From Chrysomallon squamiferum (Eukaryota; Mollusca; Gastropoda; Neomphalida; Peltospiridae): a stretch of DNA of 64,000 nucleotides. Under the pieces are notes generated by a model. That model saw only the letters and a list, made by a program, of their open reading frames with translations, was not told the DNA's origin and did no database searches. The stretch is from contig CM022666.1 of assembly GCA_012295275.1 (NCBI GenBank), positions 2,690,616 to 2,754,615 of the forward strand, given 5' to 3'. Position 1 is the first letter of the stretch, and each line of letters starts with the position of its first letter. This document shows positions 1 through 22,707 of the stretch, piece by piece. Made by a program: the position numbers and the translations under genes.

Positions 1-1022
1 GATTACCAAGTCGCATAGCGAGCATGTAAAAAAGGTAAAATAGTTTACAATACTTTTGCATTTATTCCTTTAACAATTTTGGACTTACTTTTACTTGAAC
101 CAAACACTTTATGTGGAGCTAGAGTATGGTTTTCATTGATCCAGTACAAGGGCTAAAAGCTATGTCTTCTGTAGTTCATGGCAGTGAAAGTTCACTAATG
201 AAGAGGTCAATTGGCCCTGTTGTAATATGAACAGTTAGGCTTTTTTTTTATTAGCTTGAACAGCCTTCATTTGCTATACTTGTAAGTAATTATTTTATTA
301 GTGCAAGAAACCAATCTTTGCTGATAATTAAGTTTGAGAGTTAAGCATAACATAGTGAAGATATATGGAGATTGAGAGCTTTCACTGGGTTTTTTTTTAA
401 TGTCTTTTTGTACAGAGAAAGATTTAATTGAAAAAAAAAAAGAGGTCAGGGAGATTACCAACATGTGGCAATTTTACAATGATATGCTGTCATTTTTTAA
501 TATTTTCTTTTTTTTTAAATTATATATTAATTTATTATTATTAATTTTTTTACCTTAATACTAGTCTCTGTAATTTCATCAGGCTTTGTTAGAAGTAAAA
601 ACCTGCCTGTGAACTAATAAAACAATCAGTCGAAAGGACACTAAATATATTTAAGCTCCATCACTACACTTAAATCCCAGTTTGTTGCCACTGCACTCAC
701 TAATTGTTATTTTAACATGTTTGTGCACTTAATATTTTAAATATTTATGTGGTTAACATTTTAACAGTTTCTGTGATTAATATTTTAGCAAATTAACAAA
801 GCACTGTTGATCTGCTAATAATAAAAAATGTATTATCTGGTCATATGTGTGAGAGAACACTGTTACATGTGTGTGCCTGTATATGTGTGTAGTTTTACAG
901 TCTGGTGGTTTTGAGGGGTTTTTTGGTAAATTTTCAATATATGAGTGTCGAGCAAATGTAAAGAATTGTAGACAAACATATTCTACTGGAGTAGGTTTCA
1001 CATTGGTGATTCATGTTTGCAG
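1..1022. other. intron (presumed) upstream of first visible DZIP1-like exon
   Basis: No convincing exon is seen here. The stretch is AT-rich with T runs and ends in a good acceptor (tttgcag) at 1022. It is read as the intron before the first DZIP1-like exon, so the 5' part of that gene lies left of the window. Confidence 0.5.
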
Positions 1023-10660
<9,638 letters not shown>

Positions 10661-10973
10661 AAGTGAAGATTAATTTAGAAAACCAAAAAAATAAATAAAA
10701 TAACATCTTCATACTTTACTTCGCCAACTCAGGTGAAATGTTACACCTCCCTGTCAGTTAGTTTTTGCAGTTAGTTACAAAAATTAGAAAAGTTTTCACT
10801 TTAACTATGTTTGAAATATAAAATCTTCCTAAAATTGGGATTTAGTTTTTGTGAAAAAGATTAGATTATTTTTACTGAAAAGTAATTGAAGAATTATAAT
10901 TATTTTTTTAATCATTTTTTTTTAAAAATTTGTACCATTATAAGAAAAACTGTATACAAAATGAACATCAGTA

Positions 10974-11249
10974 CAGGTTGAGGATTCTTATCAAAAATGT
11001 TTGGAACTGGACATGTTTAGGATTTTGGAATGTAAGGAGATAGCCTGAGTATAGGATCTAGGTCTGAACATGAATACCATTTACATTTCATGTACAGCTT
11101 ATACTAAAAAAAATCAGCAGGATTTTTTATAGAATATTTTTAATAATTTTGTGCATAAAATAAACATAGTATATGTTAAATAATTCAAAAACTATTTCTG
11201 TTTGGAAAAAGTTTCTGATTTCAGAATTTTAAACGAGATCTACAACCTG
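10974..11249. mobile_element. 276-bp TIR element (MITE), pogo/Tigger-like
   Basis: The element begins CAGGTTGAGGATTC and ends CTACAACCTG, giving a short terminal inverted repeat CAGGTTG/CAACCTG. TA precedes the left end; the right flank is TG, so any TA target duplication is eroded. Inside are blocks such as AGCCTGAG, AATATTTTTAATAATTTTG and TGTGCATAAAATAA that also appear in a second, decayed copy near 29,991-30,238. The style recalls the mammalian Tigger-type repeats starting CAGGTTGAG. It encodes nothing. Confidence 0.6.
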
Positions 11250-11268
11250 TGTAAGAAAAAACTTATTT

Positions 11269-11303
<35 letters not shown>

Positions 11304-12749
11304 TTATTATTTTATTTATTTATTTATTTTTTTTTTATTTATTTATTATTATTATTTTATTTATTTTTTTTTTTTTTTTTTGAACCAGACTATTTTGATA
11401 ATTTATTAATGGGTTTGTGTCCCGAAAAATGATTTTAATGAAATTTACATGACTATGTCATAACTGTATTTAATGTTGATTTTTTAATTATGTCATTTTT
11501 TTGGACCCTGTAAAATGCTACTTCAAATTGTACATACGAATATATAGCTTTTAGTTTTACTTGTTGATATTATGAATTTTATCCATCCACTGTTTACACA
11601 TGTTCATATCTCCCTCCAGAAAAAAAGAGTATAATATGCATCTTAGAATATTTTAATGTATTTTAAAATGAAACCATCCAGTGAGTAATTTGAATACGAA
11701 TTTTTATTTTTTATAAAATCACTGTGATTTATGCTTCAGTTGACATTATAAACATTGTCAAATTATCTCTGTATTTTATTTAAATTGAGTATTTTTGTCA
11801 TTTTTTTTAATTATTTCTTTCACGAGAGAATAATTTTTAAATGTTTTTTTATAATTTTGTATACATGTTTTTGGTTGGGATATACTAAAAGATTTTCTGA
11901 ATGGCATAATTTTGAAGTTGTTTAAATGAATATGATGTTTAAAAAATATATATGCCTGCTCCCGTCCATTTGCATAATATTTATTGAAAAATCCGATGTC
12001 TTATATTTTTCTGGGAAAAAGAAAAGAAAAAAAAACAAAAGAAAGATTTATCCCAAATGTCTGGAATCAGAAAAAAAAATTAAAATTTTACATATATATA
12101 AAATATATCTATGGTGCCTGCATAAATTAATTTTCATGTGAATGCAACAAAAAAAAATGCTTGCATTAAATGATTAATGTTGACTGATATTAATATAATT
12201 TAAAACATATGGATTTAAACATTATCGTTATTGTGTACAGAGTAAGTCCATATCAATTTTTATTTTTTACAGTTCAACTGAATCCATTTTATTGGTAACT
12301 GTCCATTTTCAGAAAATGTGGCTTGTTTTGTTTTACATTTTTAAAAAATGCTAGATTATTAAAAAAAAAAATGTAAAAAGAGCAGTAAAAAAAAAAAAAA
12401 AAATTAAAGTAAAAATTAAAATTAATGTAGATCTTTTTAGGCTTTGTGTATTATCAAGTATTATCAGAAAAATTATCACCAACGTGAATTTAGAATTTAC
12501 AAACATTCTTTGATTCTGGACAAATGGGATGATCTCTTATGTAGTTTCCTGTTTTTTGAAATCCTCTTAAATTAATGCAATTTTAGTTCTGTAAAAGTTG
12601 TTTGTCTCGTAATATTTTATTCATCAAATTTGAATTTTAATTTCAATAATGCAAATGTTTGGTCACAGAGATAATTCCCTAGCTATTTTCTGAGTATATT
12701 TATTTATTTGTTTATTTATTTATTATTATTATTATTATCATTATTATTA

Positions 12750-12804
<55 letters not shown>

Positions 12805-15800
12805 AATTTTTTTTTTTTTTTTTTAAAAATTTAGTTTCTAATACTGATTATTAATTTTTGATTTTAAAAACTGAGATTTTGATATTTATTTTTATTACTC
12901 TGTTTATTACAAGTATACAAAAAAATACACCGTCCATTGTGTCAACATATCAAAAGACCACTTGCAATGCTCACACTGTATGCAGAAATCAAAATAGTTT
13001 TAATCCACAATGAATAGAAATCCTCATTTCCATTATGCATGAATATTCAATACATCATGTACTTAAACAGTACATGGAAATCCTATTTTCAAAATAATAT
13101 TTGGATACTATTATACATTTTAAATGTCTAAAAATACATTAACAAAAGTTTACTGTATTTTTAATAAGTTAATATTAATGAAGTGGTCACATTTAGTGGC
13201 TTTGTAAAGCCTATGCAGTTTAAATTTTAATACCTGGCCTAAATATTTTTTGATAATCTTTTATTATTTTCAAATATATTCAGTTTTATAAACTGGTATA
13301 CATACCTGAATATATTTTTCAGATGACAAGGAATGTATAATACCTTATGATCCATGGAAAAAAATTATTTCCCAGAAATACTTACTTTTTTAAAAAATTT
13401 GTTTAAAGAAACCAACAAAAAAATTGAGTAAATTGTTAACTAAGATTTACATAATTCCAATAAAAAGCAGAAATAGTCAGAAATGTTTAGGTTTGTTTTT
13501 AAACTCATATACTTTGAGTTTATTTAACAACTTATAAAGAATTAGCAATATCAGAAAAACTGGATAAAAATTATTTAAAAAAAATTTGAATAACTGACTC
13601 TTATCTAAGGTTTTTGCATAATAAAAATTCTGTGATCCTTAGAACCCAAAATATGAACCTTTTTTTACATTGGCATAATTATCTTTTACAATTAATAAGT
13701 TTGCTTAGTATTATATGATTTGTATAAAATAAAATATTCAGTTTTATTTTGGACTTTCTTTTACAATTAATAAAGAGTGCATGATATTATATAATCTGTA
13801 TAAAATAAAATTTCAGATTTTTTCCTTGCTATAATAAATATATGTATTATGTAATTTTTACAACTCCAGAGTGCATAATATTTTGTGATCCAAACATGAC
13901 CGTCCACAGTTTAGAGATATATACATGTTCAGGTTGTGAATAAAATGCTCCTCTCTGTAGATATATTTTTAATCAGTGCATAACAACACTATGAAATTGT
14001 TAAAATTCTTAATGTGTTTTTAGCTGGGGTTTTTTTTTTTTTTTTAATTAATTATTATTATCATAATTATTGTTATTATTACTGTTATTATCATTATCAT
14101 CCTTATTATTATTTTTATTATTATTATAAAATCTTTTGTGAAAATAAAAATAACAAAGAATGTTAAAATTGTTGCATATCTTCATGTTTAAGATTTATAA
14201 ATTTTTAAATGTTTTAAAAAAAAAATTTTTAATTTCATGGCTATTTGTAAGCCTTGTTTGGAAATTTTATTACAATTTTTGCCTATTTTCTTGTTTCAGC
14301 AAAATTGTTTTATTTGTTAATTAAAATCTGTCCATTTTTTCTATTTGTGTGCCTTGGTATTTAAATGATAATTGTCATTTTTATAGATGAATTACTTTAC
14401 TTATTTAGTTATGTGTTTTATAATTTTAAAAACAAAAATAGTTTTTATATGAAATAAAAATTCAATTTTGTTTAATTTTAAAAAATAAGTAAAATTTCCG
14501 TTTTACATTATTGTCAAATCCAGCTGTTTAATTCCTAATATGAATATTGAAATCCATACTGTTTTATTAAAATAAAATTATTATTTTAAAAATGTCTTCT
14601 TCTTTACCTATCAGCATATATTTATTACAATGGCTATATTTTGAAAACTATAATTTTGTTGCCTTAGAAATGAAATGAAATCCAAATTTTAATAATATTG
14701 CCTTAAACTAAAATTATTTATTGTTTATAATGAAATAATATTAACATGTGCTTGATTTTTATCAGTTTAGTATCTTTATATATTGTTTGCCTTATATAAA
14801 AATGTCACATTGTTGTGAAAACATAATCAAGAAATGTAATTTTATTTATAATATTGATTATAGTGGTGTATGGTTTGTTATTCAAGAATATTTTTTCTTA
14901 TCTTTGAATTAGTATTTAATGTTCATTATATTTTTAACAATTTGTGATACTGATTATTTTCTTTTTTATTTATTTATTTTTTATTATTATTTATTTTTTT
15001 TATTATTGCTGCCTGAAGTGTTCATAATGTGTTTTATTAATTTGTTTTTAATACACTTATTTTGACCAAATGCTTTATAAAATTTAAATCTTTTTTGAAC
15101 AACAAGAAGAAATGATCCTTCCTAAACATACCTGAAGTAGAAAAGTAGTTGATTTAAACAATAAAAATGTCAGACTTAATATCCAAACATATCTAAATAA
15201 TATCATGACACAAATACTTCATTATTATTATCTGTAATTAACATTATTTATGATTCTTTGTGCATTTTGCATGACTAAAAAATAAAATTCATCTGATTTT
15301 GACATCATATATTTATTTATCATCTTTCTTGATTAACTTATTTGTACATAAAATATTTTGAATAATTTTCAGTTCTTGAAATATTCATAAATGTATTATT
15401 ATGTTGTTTTAAATTTGAGGTTTTGTTTTTATTCTTTTACTTTTTTCTTTCTTTTTTTAATTACTATTTTTGTTATTATTATATTTTTTTTAAACAAATT
15501 TTTATATTTTTATATTTGAACTGAAATCCTTAAATTGTAATAACTGTTTTATATGTTTTATTGAAATGTTGAATTATTATGTTTTAAGGTTCATTACCAT
15601 TTTTCTCATATATTTTTAGTAATTTTCATAATTTCTTTCTTTAGTACTCTGCGATGGTATGCCTTGTATACTTATCAAATTATATTCTACTTGATCTTAT
15701 TTGTTTTATATGAACTGATTATTATTTTATTTAAAAAAAAGAATGATAGATTTTTGAAAATTTCAAAAATATATTGTCACATTAACATTATACATTACAA

Positions 15801-16692
15801 TAAAATATACGTTGAATTTTATGCCCCAATTTCATATGACATATCAAATATTTATTAATATTTTTTCCTTACTCTTTTAATAGTTGAATACATCATTGCA
15901 TCTCCACTAAATTTCCATTATGTTTAAGTTTGCTTTCTTGGCCATTCAGTATGAAGAACACAGATCATTAAGTTGTTATATAAATGAGAAAAAACAAATA
16001 AAATTCTTCAGTAAAACAAAATTCAAATCTTCATTTTTAAAAGATTATTTACCATATAATAGTTCTAAATAATAATAATAATAATAATAACAGTGCTAAA
16101 TGTGTTTTTAAGCCTCTAAAATTCAATTCAGAATGAACTGATAAGTAGAATTTAGTCCAATATTAAATTCAAAACAAAGAATTAAATAGAAACAATAAAT
16201 ATTTTATACTGTTGTTAATTTTATAATTCCTGAATTAAGATCTGTGTATTCTTGAGAATTTTTTCTTAGTTATTGATGTTATTAATATTATATCTGTATT
16301 TATTTTTATTACTATTATTTTGTTTTTCATTGTTTTTTTTTTAAATTTAAAAACAAAATTGTTTTTATTTTTTCATTTTAAATTAATTATTATTATCTAT
16401 ATAAAAATTAAATTTTCTAGTTGATTTTAGTGATTTTAATGTTAGAAATTTGTTTAGCAGTTAGATTCGTATTCTATTTTTTGTTTAGTTTCAATTAATT
16501 TACAGTATTTAATGTGATTTAGCATAATTTTCATATGTATGTAATGCATAATCTTTCTTGTTTTTGTAATTTTACATTCAGAATTAATTTTCAAATGAGT
16601 AAAATATATAAACATTACATCAGAGTTTGTTATTATGATTAGTTATGTTTTATTTATAAATATAACACACAATATACATGTGTGTATGTGTG

Positions 16693-16735
<43 letters not shown>

Positions 16736-17652
16736 TACATACATACATGCAAATCTTTTGAAAATAATTCAGCTGATTGTCCACCTTAGTTGTATTTATT
16801 TATTATTATTTTCATATATATATATATACACAGGGTTGTTATAAAAATCCTTGTACAATTTAATATTTTCATGACTTCTGATCTATGCTTGACAAAACTA
16901 ATCTGTAAGGAGGATGAGAGAAAAAATTTGGATTTTTTATTTTTGAGAATCTTAATTTTGAACATTACCACCATAAGTATCATTTAATTTATTATAAGAA
17001 TGCTGTTTGAAAAGAATAACAATAATTTTAAAAAAATAAAAAAATAAAAATATATGATAAAAAATATTCTAAGAAAAATATGCTAGGTGATATATATAAT
17101 TTAAAACTTTATTTACATTCATTTATGAAAATTACAGTGAAATAAGAAGATTTGCGTCACTTTCTTACTTACTGGTGTACAGTTAAGTGGATGTGTAGAG
17201 TTAAATAATATGAAAAAAAAAAATAAAAATAATAAATTTTCTAAAATGATAAATTAATCAAATCTACAGAAGCAGTCTTGATCATTTTAATCCCTGAAAT
17301 AAAAAGAAATTACACTGATACACAATGCACAAGTGACTTGTATTTATCTACATACACACACAAACAGGACATGCAGGCATACAAATAAAGAAAACGTTAA
17401 TTGACAAATGACAACAATTTTCTTTCATGATATACGTAAAGATTTCAAAATATTAACTAAAAAAAAAATGTTAAAACATTATTTTTTCATTTATACGATT
17501 CCCGATACTAATTATCTTTCAATGACTGATTTTTAAAATCAAAATAATGCCTCCAAACAAATCACAGTATGTTCGAATTTTCTGAACGTGTTTAGAATTT
17601 TCTTATATAATTAATCATTGGGACATAATTGTATGTTAAAAATAAATTATGA

Positions 17653-17700
17653 AAAAAAAAAAAATAAAATAAAATAAAATAAAATAAAATAAAATAAATA
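17653..17700. repeat. (AAAAT)n microsatellite
   Basis: This pentanucleotide run lies about 140 bp beyond the stop codon of the His-rich gene. Confidence 0.9.
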
Positions 17701-17842
17701 ATAACCCATTCATAAATGTCTTCACATTTTAAAAAGACCACACAAATGCATGCATAGTAATGTTAATGAGATTTAAACATACATTTATATACTGGTACTT
17801 AAATAAAATTATATGTGAACTATATTTGTCATCATTATCTGT

Positions 17843-19334
17843 TCACTGTTCATCGTGTATAACCTTTTTCTTTTTGGAATTAACAGGACCAGAATTGGCG
17901 GCTAAATGCAGCTTATGTGAAATACCATCTTCGTCGTTCGTGTTTTTAACAACAACCGTTTCCCACTCAGCCTTTAGGGGATTTTTGTCTTCCGTGACTT
18001 CATTTTCACTACCCCCGCCACCAAATAATTTAATTCGACTGATCTGTTGCCACAGCGACCAGTCCTTTTCTTCTTTCGGTTTGTCGCCATGGTAATGCGT
18101 TTGAAAATGTTTGTACTCTTCTTTGTTGAGCTTCAGTAACTTCTTAACGTCGATCAAACTCAGAAGTTTATCGTTTTTGAGTTCTTCGCCTAAATCTATG
18201 TCCTTCAGATCTTCGTAACCAACTTTCTTAACCTTCTGAAGCTGTTGATCAATATGGTGGTCGTTGTCGCCTTCGTGCATAAGCTGGTGTAGAATGTCGT
18301 CGTCGGAGCTGAACGGACCGATATTCTTCACGTTGTCGAGGTGGTCTGTTGGACGTTGATGAACTCCGTGTTCTCCATGGATCAATACTTCACCATCTAT
18401 TGTTCCTATGTCTCCCTTTTTAATGTAGTGATGTTCCTTAGAATCTTTGTGAACACCTTTTTCTCCGTGAACAAGTTCTTCGCTATCGACTGTTCCTATT
18501 TCACCCTTTTTGACGTGGTGATGTTCCTTGGAATCTTTGTGAACACCGTGTTCTCCGTGAACAAGTTCTTCACCATCAACTGTTCCTATTTGACCCTTTT
18601 TGACGTGGTGATGTTCCTTGGAATCTTTGTGAACACCGTGTTGTCCGTGAACATGTTTTTCACCGTCAACTGTTCTTATCTCGATCTTTTTAACTTCATG
18701 ATGTTCTTCTGGATTTTTGTGAACACCGTGTTGTCCGTGAACATGTTTTTCACCGTCAACTGTTCTTATCTCAATCTTTTTAACTTCATGATGTTCTTCT
18801 GGACTTTTGTGAACATGCTCTTCTCCATGAACGAGTTTTTCACTACTGACTGTCCCTATGTCCCCCTTTTTAACTTGGCCATGCGACTCTAGATTCTTAT
18901 GATCCTCATTCTCGCCGTGGACCGATTTCTTCGTTTCGCTATCCTGAACCATTTCATGAACCAAAACACTGTCTGTTCCTCGAGGCGACTCTTCAAAATG
19001 TTCCTCGTGGTGAATCCCGTGCTCCTTGTCTCCGTGCATTAAGACTCCGTGAAGCTCCTGCATGGGATCGTTTGGACCAGGAGCCGGTTTCTTGTCTTCT
19101 TCGGCCTTCTTTTCGTCTTCCAGCGCCAGATGAAGAGGAGGCTCTGGCCCGTGTTCCTGGTTTGGTACTACTTTGACCAGCTTCTCGTGATCGTGGGAGT
19201 GGTCGCTTCCTGCCTTCGAGTCTCCGTGCATGAGTACTCCGTGCAGCTCCTCGTCCGGGATTTTGGGTCCGTGTTCCTGGTTTGGAACTTCCTCTTCTCC
19301 TTTCTTTTGTTCATCTCCTTAAAACAAGAATGCT

Positions 19335-19371
<37 letters not shown>

Positions 19372-20618
19372 CAGAAATAGAATATCTGCTATTTTTTGTT
19401 GCCACTGCCGAACGATTGGTTTAATTCAGTTTTGTGGCAAGATGCATATAATAAACTGCTAGCAGATAACTGATAAAATTCACGTTTTTTTTTTTTTTTT
19501 TTTTTTTTTTTATATATATTTATTTATTTATTTTTTTTTTATTATTTTTTTTTATTACATCTTATATAATTGATGCATAACAATCAATATCAAAATGTTT
19601 TTTTTTTTTCAATTAATACTGCTGTTGCTTCTATTATATATATATATATGCTTGCATAGTTATCAATTGCCGAAATAAAATTTAAATAAATAAATAAAAT
19701 TGATATAATTAAGTAATATAGAAATAAGAATATTAAATTTATAAAATCATGCTTGTTTCTGTTTATTATAATTATAATTATTATTATTATTATTATTATT
19801 ATTAAATATTAGTAACAGAACTGTTTTATTGGAGGTTTTTTGTTTGTATATAGAACGACGATGATGTATTATCTGTATTATTATCATCACTGTTGTTGTC
19901 GGTAATAGAGTATTCCTTTTCTTATCATTTTATTTAATAACAAAGTAAAATATTGTCAAACACAGCATGTTCAAACCAATAAATCAATAATAATAAAAAC
20001 ATTCAAAAACTAAAAACAAAAAATGGCGTCGGTTTCCGGAAACGTGGATTAACTTCCGGTTTGAATCATTAGTCTCACATAAATATACAAAGTATAACAC
20101 ACCCGTGCAGTATCTTAATATAGTAACGCTCAAGCCATTTGCGAACTCTATAACTTTTAAAAACAAACTAAATTAATTAAACATTGCTTTATGTAATAAA
20201 GTAATTAATCAAACAACAAACGCTATTCGAGTCGTAAGGACGTAGTGTTACATCATTTTATATAATACCAGTTCGCTGGTTATTGATGCCTTCAAAATAA
20301 TTTGATCTGTTGTTATATACATACAGAATTTTGTGTTAACGTTACATAGCTTATATGCGTTGAATAAAATGATATCTATATATACGTATATATATATACA
20401 AAAACGTATAAACCATGTGACGTTAACATATTATTTCTATATGCTTATAACAGATCAAAGAATAGCGTGGGAACAGATAATTTGTATAAACATTTAATAA
20501 ATATTTGCTTGTAGCTGTAGTACTAACGAGTATTACTAAGGTCTTAATTTACCTTAAACATTAGTAGTAATAGTATCAGTAGTAACAACAGAGATAGTAG
20601 TAGTAGAACATAGTAGCA

Positions 20619-20669
<51 letters not shown>

Positions 20670-21085
20670 AACATAGTAGCAAAGTAGTAGTAGTAGTAGT
20701 AGTAGTAGTAATAGTAGTAGTAGTAGTAGTGGCAGCAGCAGTAGTCGTGGTGATGGCGTTGGTAGTAGTCGTAGTAATTGTTATTGTAGTAGTAATAGTA
20801 GAAATATCGGTGGGAGGTATGATAGCATCAATAGCAGAGGCAACAACGGCAGTGGTAATACATACAGTAATAATAAAAGAGATCTGTGATAATAATGTAG
20901 AAGCAATTGCAATAACAGTTGTCTGAGGATCAGTATTAACAATAATTATTTTATCAGAACTAGTAGCAGGATCAGAATTATGTAATTATTTTTAATAACA
21001 CAGATTCCACAGGTAACTTACCTGTGGGTTTCGCTGTTGATCCGAATATCAGCAGAATGAATCCAAAAGCTAAATACAATTTCAT
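17843..21085 (-). CDS. secreted His/Glu/Lys-rich tandem-repeat protein (2 exons, 512 aa)
   Basis: Exon 1 (21085-21022) encodes a signal peptide, MKLYLAFGFILLIFGSTA, then KPT. Exon 2 is 19317-17843. The donor ACAG|GTAAGT (phase 1) joins the acceptor ttttaag|GA in frame as a Gly codon, so the true start is 50 residues upstream of the first Met in exon 2. The mature chain has no cysteine and is very rich in His, Glu, Asp and Lys. Two copies of EELHGVLMHGD/QELHGVLMHGD and of VPNQEHGP fill residues 32-120. Tandem 30-residue units follow at about 151-360, the clearest five at 181-330. The C-terminal 140 residues are non-repetitive, helix-prone and charged, ending in a lysine run. I do not recognise the family. 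His pairs and acidic runs suggest metal or calcium binding, or an extracellular-matrix role; that is inference. Confidence 0.8.
18302..18931 (-). repeat. coding 90-bp tandem repeat (7 units, 5 clear)
   Basis: Seven 90-bp units encode 30 residues each within the His-rich protein, with no indels between units. The core at 18392-18841 has five close copies sharing VHG, GVHK, EHH, VKK and the TVD/TID turn. The outermost units are degenerate. Two subtypes are mixed: KKIEIRTVDG with PEEHHEV, and KKG-IGTVDG with SKEHHHV. Confidence 0.9.
19318..21021 (-). other. intron of the His-rich gene
   Basis: A 1.7-kb intron separates the signal-peptide exon from the repeat exon. It contains T runs (19337-19366, 19484-19510), an ATT run near 19,780 and a long TAG/GTA repeat (20,583-20,730). 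No other exon is seen. Confidence 0.75.
20583..20760. repeat. (TAG/GTA)n microsatellite
   Basis: This is an imperfect trinucleotide block with an internal duplication (GAACATAGTAGCAAAG occurs twice). It opens a Val-rich false reading frame on the + strand. Confidence 0.9.
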
Positions 21086-22650
21086 ACTGGCTCACAACAC
21101 AAATAATTCACGCTCCACGGGTATATACAGCGTATATCACACTCTCCAACCACCATTTAAAATATTAAATAAAGTTTATATCTTTAACCTCCTTTAACCG
21201 ATCAAAAAGTAAATCCTAATTTTAACAACACCTCCTGTAGTCATTCTCATATTAAAATATTTTAAAATTCACTCTTCGAGAAAATATTTTTTTTCCTTCC
21301 TATCTTTTCTACGATAAAATGTATTTTTGACTGTTGATAATGATTTTAACAGCGTGTCGTTATCAATACATCCACGTTGCTGCCGACGCGACTTTGCCAA
21401 GTCAATACGGCGACATATGTGGCTACGTCTTTGTGGTGGTCATCGATTTAAGCTTTTCGTAACAATTTTGCCTCCGTGTTTGTTTGGTGTGGTCATAACC
21501 TTTTGGTCTTATTTTCAAACAGTTTAAAACAGTAAAGGCCATGTTTTGATATGAGTGAATAATTTAGTGGTTTTGTGGGGGGGTTGTCAACCAGCGTAAA
21601 ACTGTTATTTTGTTTTTCTTTGTTTGTTTGTTTTTCATGCTGTGTATGTGAAATTAAAAGATCACAAAATTTTGTGAATAAATCGAATAAATCGTATTCA
21701 AACTAAATAGATATTTTAATACTTATTACAGTACCTTACAGCAGCAGAAAAAAAAGAAGATTTCTACGAAAAGTGCCATATGCCGGTTCATCGTAAAACG
21801 CGGACGAATTACCGTCATCGTTTTTATGTCCACTAATACAGACAGGAACAGACAATATTTTATGTTAATTTTAGCTGTTTATACGGTACAACCTTTTCCA
21901 TACTGTTTAACAATCAATAAAGGATATATATGATAGATTCAGTACAGTTGTGTTTTAGTTAAAAAGTGCAGATATTTATTAGTTGCTTGATAGACGAATC
22001 CGTCAGTATATAAAATATATTAACGACAATTTATTTACTTTAAGTATCATGTAGGCTTTGACCTCCAAATCATGGTTTTATTAAACAGTTGTAATAAAAA
22101 CGTTCATTTCATCATCATTTTCATTACCATTTCTTCATTATAATATCGAAAATGATTGCATCATCATCATTTTCTCCATTATGATATCCAAAATGATTCA
22201 GTTTTGTATCCGCGATTCAGTGAACATTTACTTGCATATTTCATGTTTGTGTATTTGCTAGTGCATGTTTATCAAACGTGCGCAATTATTTTGTCTTTAT
22301 AAACTGTAGTAGAAAAATAGAAATGTTGATTAAACGTCTGTATTTTTATTTTATTTTTAATTCGTGGAGCAAATCCAGAGCAAACAACAGTGATAGCCAA
22401 AGATAGGATATTCTTTATCGAAAGAGCATTTCTTTGAATTTATTATTTTTAAATTTAAATTTTTTTTTTTTATAATTCTTCTTCTTCTTATTATTATTAT
22501 TATTACTATTGTTTCGTGTTTTTACCGTTTCTATTTTGCTTAAGAAGGTTCGCTAATAATACCCAAAGTTATTACACGCGAACGTTTTTTTATTTGTTTG
22601 TTGTTTTTTCTGAGTTTTGTTGCTGTTGTTGTTGTTTTTTGTTGTAGTTT

Positions 22651-22707
<57 letters not shown>

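Larger units (their letters stand above)
10661..17842. other. 3' flank of DZIP1-like gene; AT-rich, no gene seen
   Basis: A polyadenylation hexamer (AATAAA) lies near 10,692 and many more follow, so the length of the 3' UTR cannot be fixed. The region holds a 276-bp TIR element (10,974-11,249), ATTT/ATT repeats (11,263-11,382; 12,719-12,800), a TA/CA run (16,694-16,745), a degenerate tandem repeat (13,681-13,818) and an AATAA run (17,653-17,700). No spliced or long reading frame is supported on either strand. Confidence 0.7.

Noticed and set aside
18341-18892. 183-codon open frame on the + strand, hydrophobic and repetitive
   Set aside because: It is the antisense shadow of the 90-bp repeats in the His-rich gene. 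Its periodicity follows that gene, which has a signal peptide and matching splice sites.
20729-20926. Val-rich frame on the + strand
   Set aside because: It is generated by the TAG/GTA repeat in the His-rich gene's intron.
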